DNA from: Protofrankia sp963555915
GTDB lineage: Bacteria > Actinomycetota > Actinomycetes > Frankiales > Frankiaceae
Length of the DNA stretch: 7,286 nucleotides
NCBI RefSeq assembly: GCF_963555915.1
Contig: NZ_CAUVXL010000222.1
Location: forward strand, 1-7,286
Direction: 5' to 3'
In this document: positions 6,378 through 7,286 of the stretch, in pieces
How positions within the stretch are numbered: position 1 is the first letter of the stretch
Layout: every line of letters starts with the position of its first letter
Notes under the pieces: model-generated
Seen by the model: only the letters and a program-made list of their open reading frames with translations
Told to the model about the DNA's origin: nothing
Database searches by the model: none
Made by a program: the position numbers and the translations under genes

Positions 6378-6479
6378 TTTCGGCCCGCGGTCCGCCCGCG
6401 TGACCCTCGTTACCTGCTGGTCGTGATCATGGCTGCGTGCTCATCGCGCGGTCATCGCTGTCTCGACCTGCTTCCGTGT

Positions 6480-6497
6480 CGACATCTGGTGATGTCG
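6480..6497 (-). other. Perfect 7-bp inverted repeat (hairpin) upstream of infB
   Basis: On the minus strand CGACATC, loop ACCA, GATGTCG form a perfect stem with a four-base loop. It lies 114 bases before the infB start. No U-run follows, so it is not a standard intrinsic terminator. It could be a structured leader element, an RNA-processing site or an operator-like palindrome; function is unknown. Confidence 0.5.
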
Positions 6498-6552
6498 TCC
6501 GATCTTCCGTGAACTCCACGCCGGTGCGCAATCACGTGCCGTTCAACATCAT

Positions 6553-6813
6553 CTACCGCTCAACAAGGTGTGCCCTGACGCGTCCAAGCCCGAGTGGCCC
6601 TGGAACGCGCAGCGCCCGCGGGAACGCCTTGCGACGCTCCGCGAGATCAAGGCAGGCCAGATCGGGATGCAGGTGTGCTCCCCGCCCTGGCATACGACGG
6701 CGAACATCGGGTGTGAGCTCGCCACCAACTGCCACCATACGCACCAAGTCGGTCCGCACCGCCCGGGTACGACACCCTACGCAGGTGCGGACCGGCTCCG
6801 CACGGCACGCCAT
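6553..6813 (-). CDS. ylxR: YlxR family small RNA-binding protein
   Basis: An 86-residue YlxR (DUF448) protein, encoded between nusA and infB as in many Gram-positive bacteria. Family members are nucleic-acid-binding; in Firmicutes the protein (also called RnpM) has been linked to RNase P, but whether that holds here is unknown. Seen directly: the signature EPVRTCVGCR (residues 6-15), then RMPGRGAHLHPDLAC (40-54), followed by the basic helix AERRKAFPRAL. These match the family's conserved loops. I chose the ATG at 6813-6811, seven bases after the nusA TAG. The frame stays open upstream for another 132 codons, but that part only shadows nusA. A weak GGGA at 6827-6824 could serve as ribosome binding site, so translational coupling to nusA is likely. 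Length is normal for the family. Confidence 0.93.
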   Translation of the reverse strand: MACRAEPVRTCVGCRTRAVRTDLVRMVAVGGELTPDVRRRMPGRGAHLHPDLACLDLAERRKAFPRALRVPGPLGLGRVRAHLVER

Positions 6814-6820
6814 CGTCAGT

Positions 6821-7286
6821 CTATCCCGTTGCGCCCGCGGAGCGGTTGCCGGCAGCCGGGGATCTACGGGCCGCGGCCGGGGCCGCGACCCGCCTGGGAG
6901 ACGATTCGGGACGTTCCCTCGACACCGGGTCACCGCTGCCTTCCGTAGCGCTTCTTTCCGTATCCGAATGGATGTCGATGCGCCAGCCGGTGAGACGGGC
7001 GGCCAGCCGGGCATTCTGCCCTTCCCGGCCAATGGCGAGCGACAGCTGGTAATCCGGTACGACCACCCGGGCCGAGCGGCCGGCCTCATCGGTGACCTCG
7101 ACCCGTGCGACCCGTGCCGGCGACAGCGCGTTACCCACGAACGCGGCCGGTTCGGCGGACCAGTCGACGATATCGATCTTCTCGCCACGCAGCTCAGCCA
7201 TGACGGCACGGACCCGGCTGCCCATCGGACCGATACACGCGCCCTTCGGGTTCACTCCGGGGACGGTCGACCGAACTGCGATCTTG
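6821..7286 (-). CDS. nusA: Transcription termination/antitermination factor NusA, C-terminal part (5' end outside the window)
   Basis: NusA binds RNA polymerase and nascent RNA, modulating pausing, termination and antitermination. About 154 C-terminal residues are visible, in a frame open to the right edge. Seen directly: KIAVRSTVPGVNPKGACIG, the KH1 region with its GPMG loop; VRAVMAELRGEKIDIVDWS; FVGNALSPARV; and KH2 with LSLAIGREGQNARLAARL, whose GREG is the GxxG RNA-binding loop. The N-terminal polymerase-binding and S1 domains are off the window. After KH2 (ending near visible residue 106) there is a ~48-residue low-complexity tail rich in Ser, Arg, Ala and Pro; no acidic AR repeats of the E. 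coli type are present. The stop is TAG at 6823-6821, 7 bases before ylxR. Confidence 0.96.
   Translation of the reverse strand, partial: KIAVRSTVPGVNPKGACIGPMGSRVRAVMAELRGEKIDIVDWSAEPAAFVGNALSPARVARVEVTDEAGRSARVVVPDYQLSLAIGREGQNARLAARLTGWRIDIHSDTERSATEGSGDPVSRERPESSPRRVAAPAAARRSPAAGNRSAGATG

Larger units (their letters stand above)
6367..6552 (-). other. ylxR-infB intergenic region
   Basis: These 186 bases are the only real gap in the cluster. I see the infB Shine-Dalgarno sequence, a 7-bp hairpin (6480-6497) and two tiny minus-strand reading frames: a 6-codon frame starting immediately after the ylxR stop (6552-6532) and a 30-codon frame from a GTG at 6519 to 6427. No convincing -35/-10 pair is visible. 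A TTGAAC at 6546-6541 has no matching -10 at the right distance. There is no T-run-type terminator. It may be an untranslated leader of infB within the operon message. Confidence 0.6.

Noticed and set aside
4628..6403. 591-codon plus-strand reading frame antisense to infB
   Set aside because: It mirrors the Pro/Gly-rich linker: in GC-rich DNA, Gly and Pro codons read backwards as Pro/Gly/Ala and stops are rare. It has no domain, and infB is unmistakable on the other strand.
6480..6497. Hairpin before infB as an intrinsic terminator
   Set aside because: No U-run follows in the transcript and the stem is short; termination here would also cut off an essential gene.
6427..6519. 30-codon minus-strand GTG frame in the ylxR-infB gap
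   Set aside because: No Shine-Dalgarno sequence and no recognisable family; such a length is expected by chance.
6814..7209. Upstream extension of the ylxR frame to 218 codons
   Set aside because: The extra 132 codons overlap nusA out of frame and look like a shadow. The YlxR family begins just before the RTCVGCR motif, matching the ATG at 6813.
1..7286. Novel defence system, mobile element, CRISPR array or RNA gene
   Set aside because: All credible coding capacity is taken by conserved nusA-infB operon genes. The repeats are in-frame within infB without spacers, and no tRNA, integrase, transposase or terminal inverted repeats are visible.

Overview
The window is a very GC-rich, densely packed piece of bacterial chromosome in which every credible gene lies on the minus strand. 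Read in the direction of transcription (right to left) the order is nusA (3' part), ylxR, infB, ylxP (DUF503), rbfA, a DHH/DHHA1 phosphoesterase of the NrnA type, truB, and ribF (5' part). This is the classic nusA-infB operon arrangement. Base composition, an actinobacterial-style IF-2 with a huge Pro/Gly/Ala linker, and the ylxR/ylxP/nrnA neighbours point to a high-GC actinobacterium. The protein texture looks like Frankia or a close relative, but that genus call is from memory of the family and is not proven by the window.

Layout, right to left: 7286-6821 holds the KH domains and C-terminus of NusA. After 7 bases comes ylxR (6813-6553). A 186-base gap (6552-6367) is the only sizeable non-coding stretch; it contains a perfect 7-bp hairpin and no convincing promoter or terminator. 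infB (6366-3037) takes up almost half the window, and its linker of about 420 residues is built from DNA repeats and G-run-rich sequence. ylxP follows after 11 bases and rbfA after a further 15. The nrnA-like gene overlaps rbfA by 4 bases (ATGA), and truB overlaps it by 1 base (TGATG). ribF begins 29 bases after truB and runs off the left edge.

The genes serve transcription and the translation machinery: antitermination and pausing (NusA), a small RNA-binding protein (YlxR), initiation (IF-2), 30S maturation (RbfA), tRNA pseudouridylation (TruB), nanoRNA/pAp turnover (NrnA type) and flavin cofactor synthesis (RibF). The tight junctions imply one polycistronic message with translational coupling.

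I found no mobile element, CRISPR array, RNA gene or defence system. I see no evidence for a previously undescribed system here. What merits a second look is local: the repeat-built IF-2 linker, potential G-quadruplex sequences on its template strand, the ylxR-infB gap, and a few N- and C-terminal extensions.
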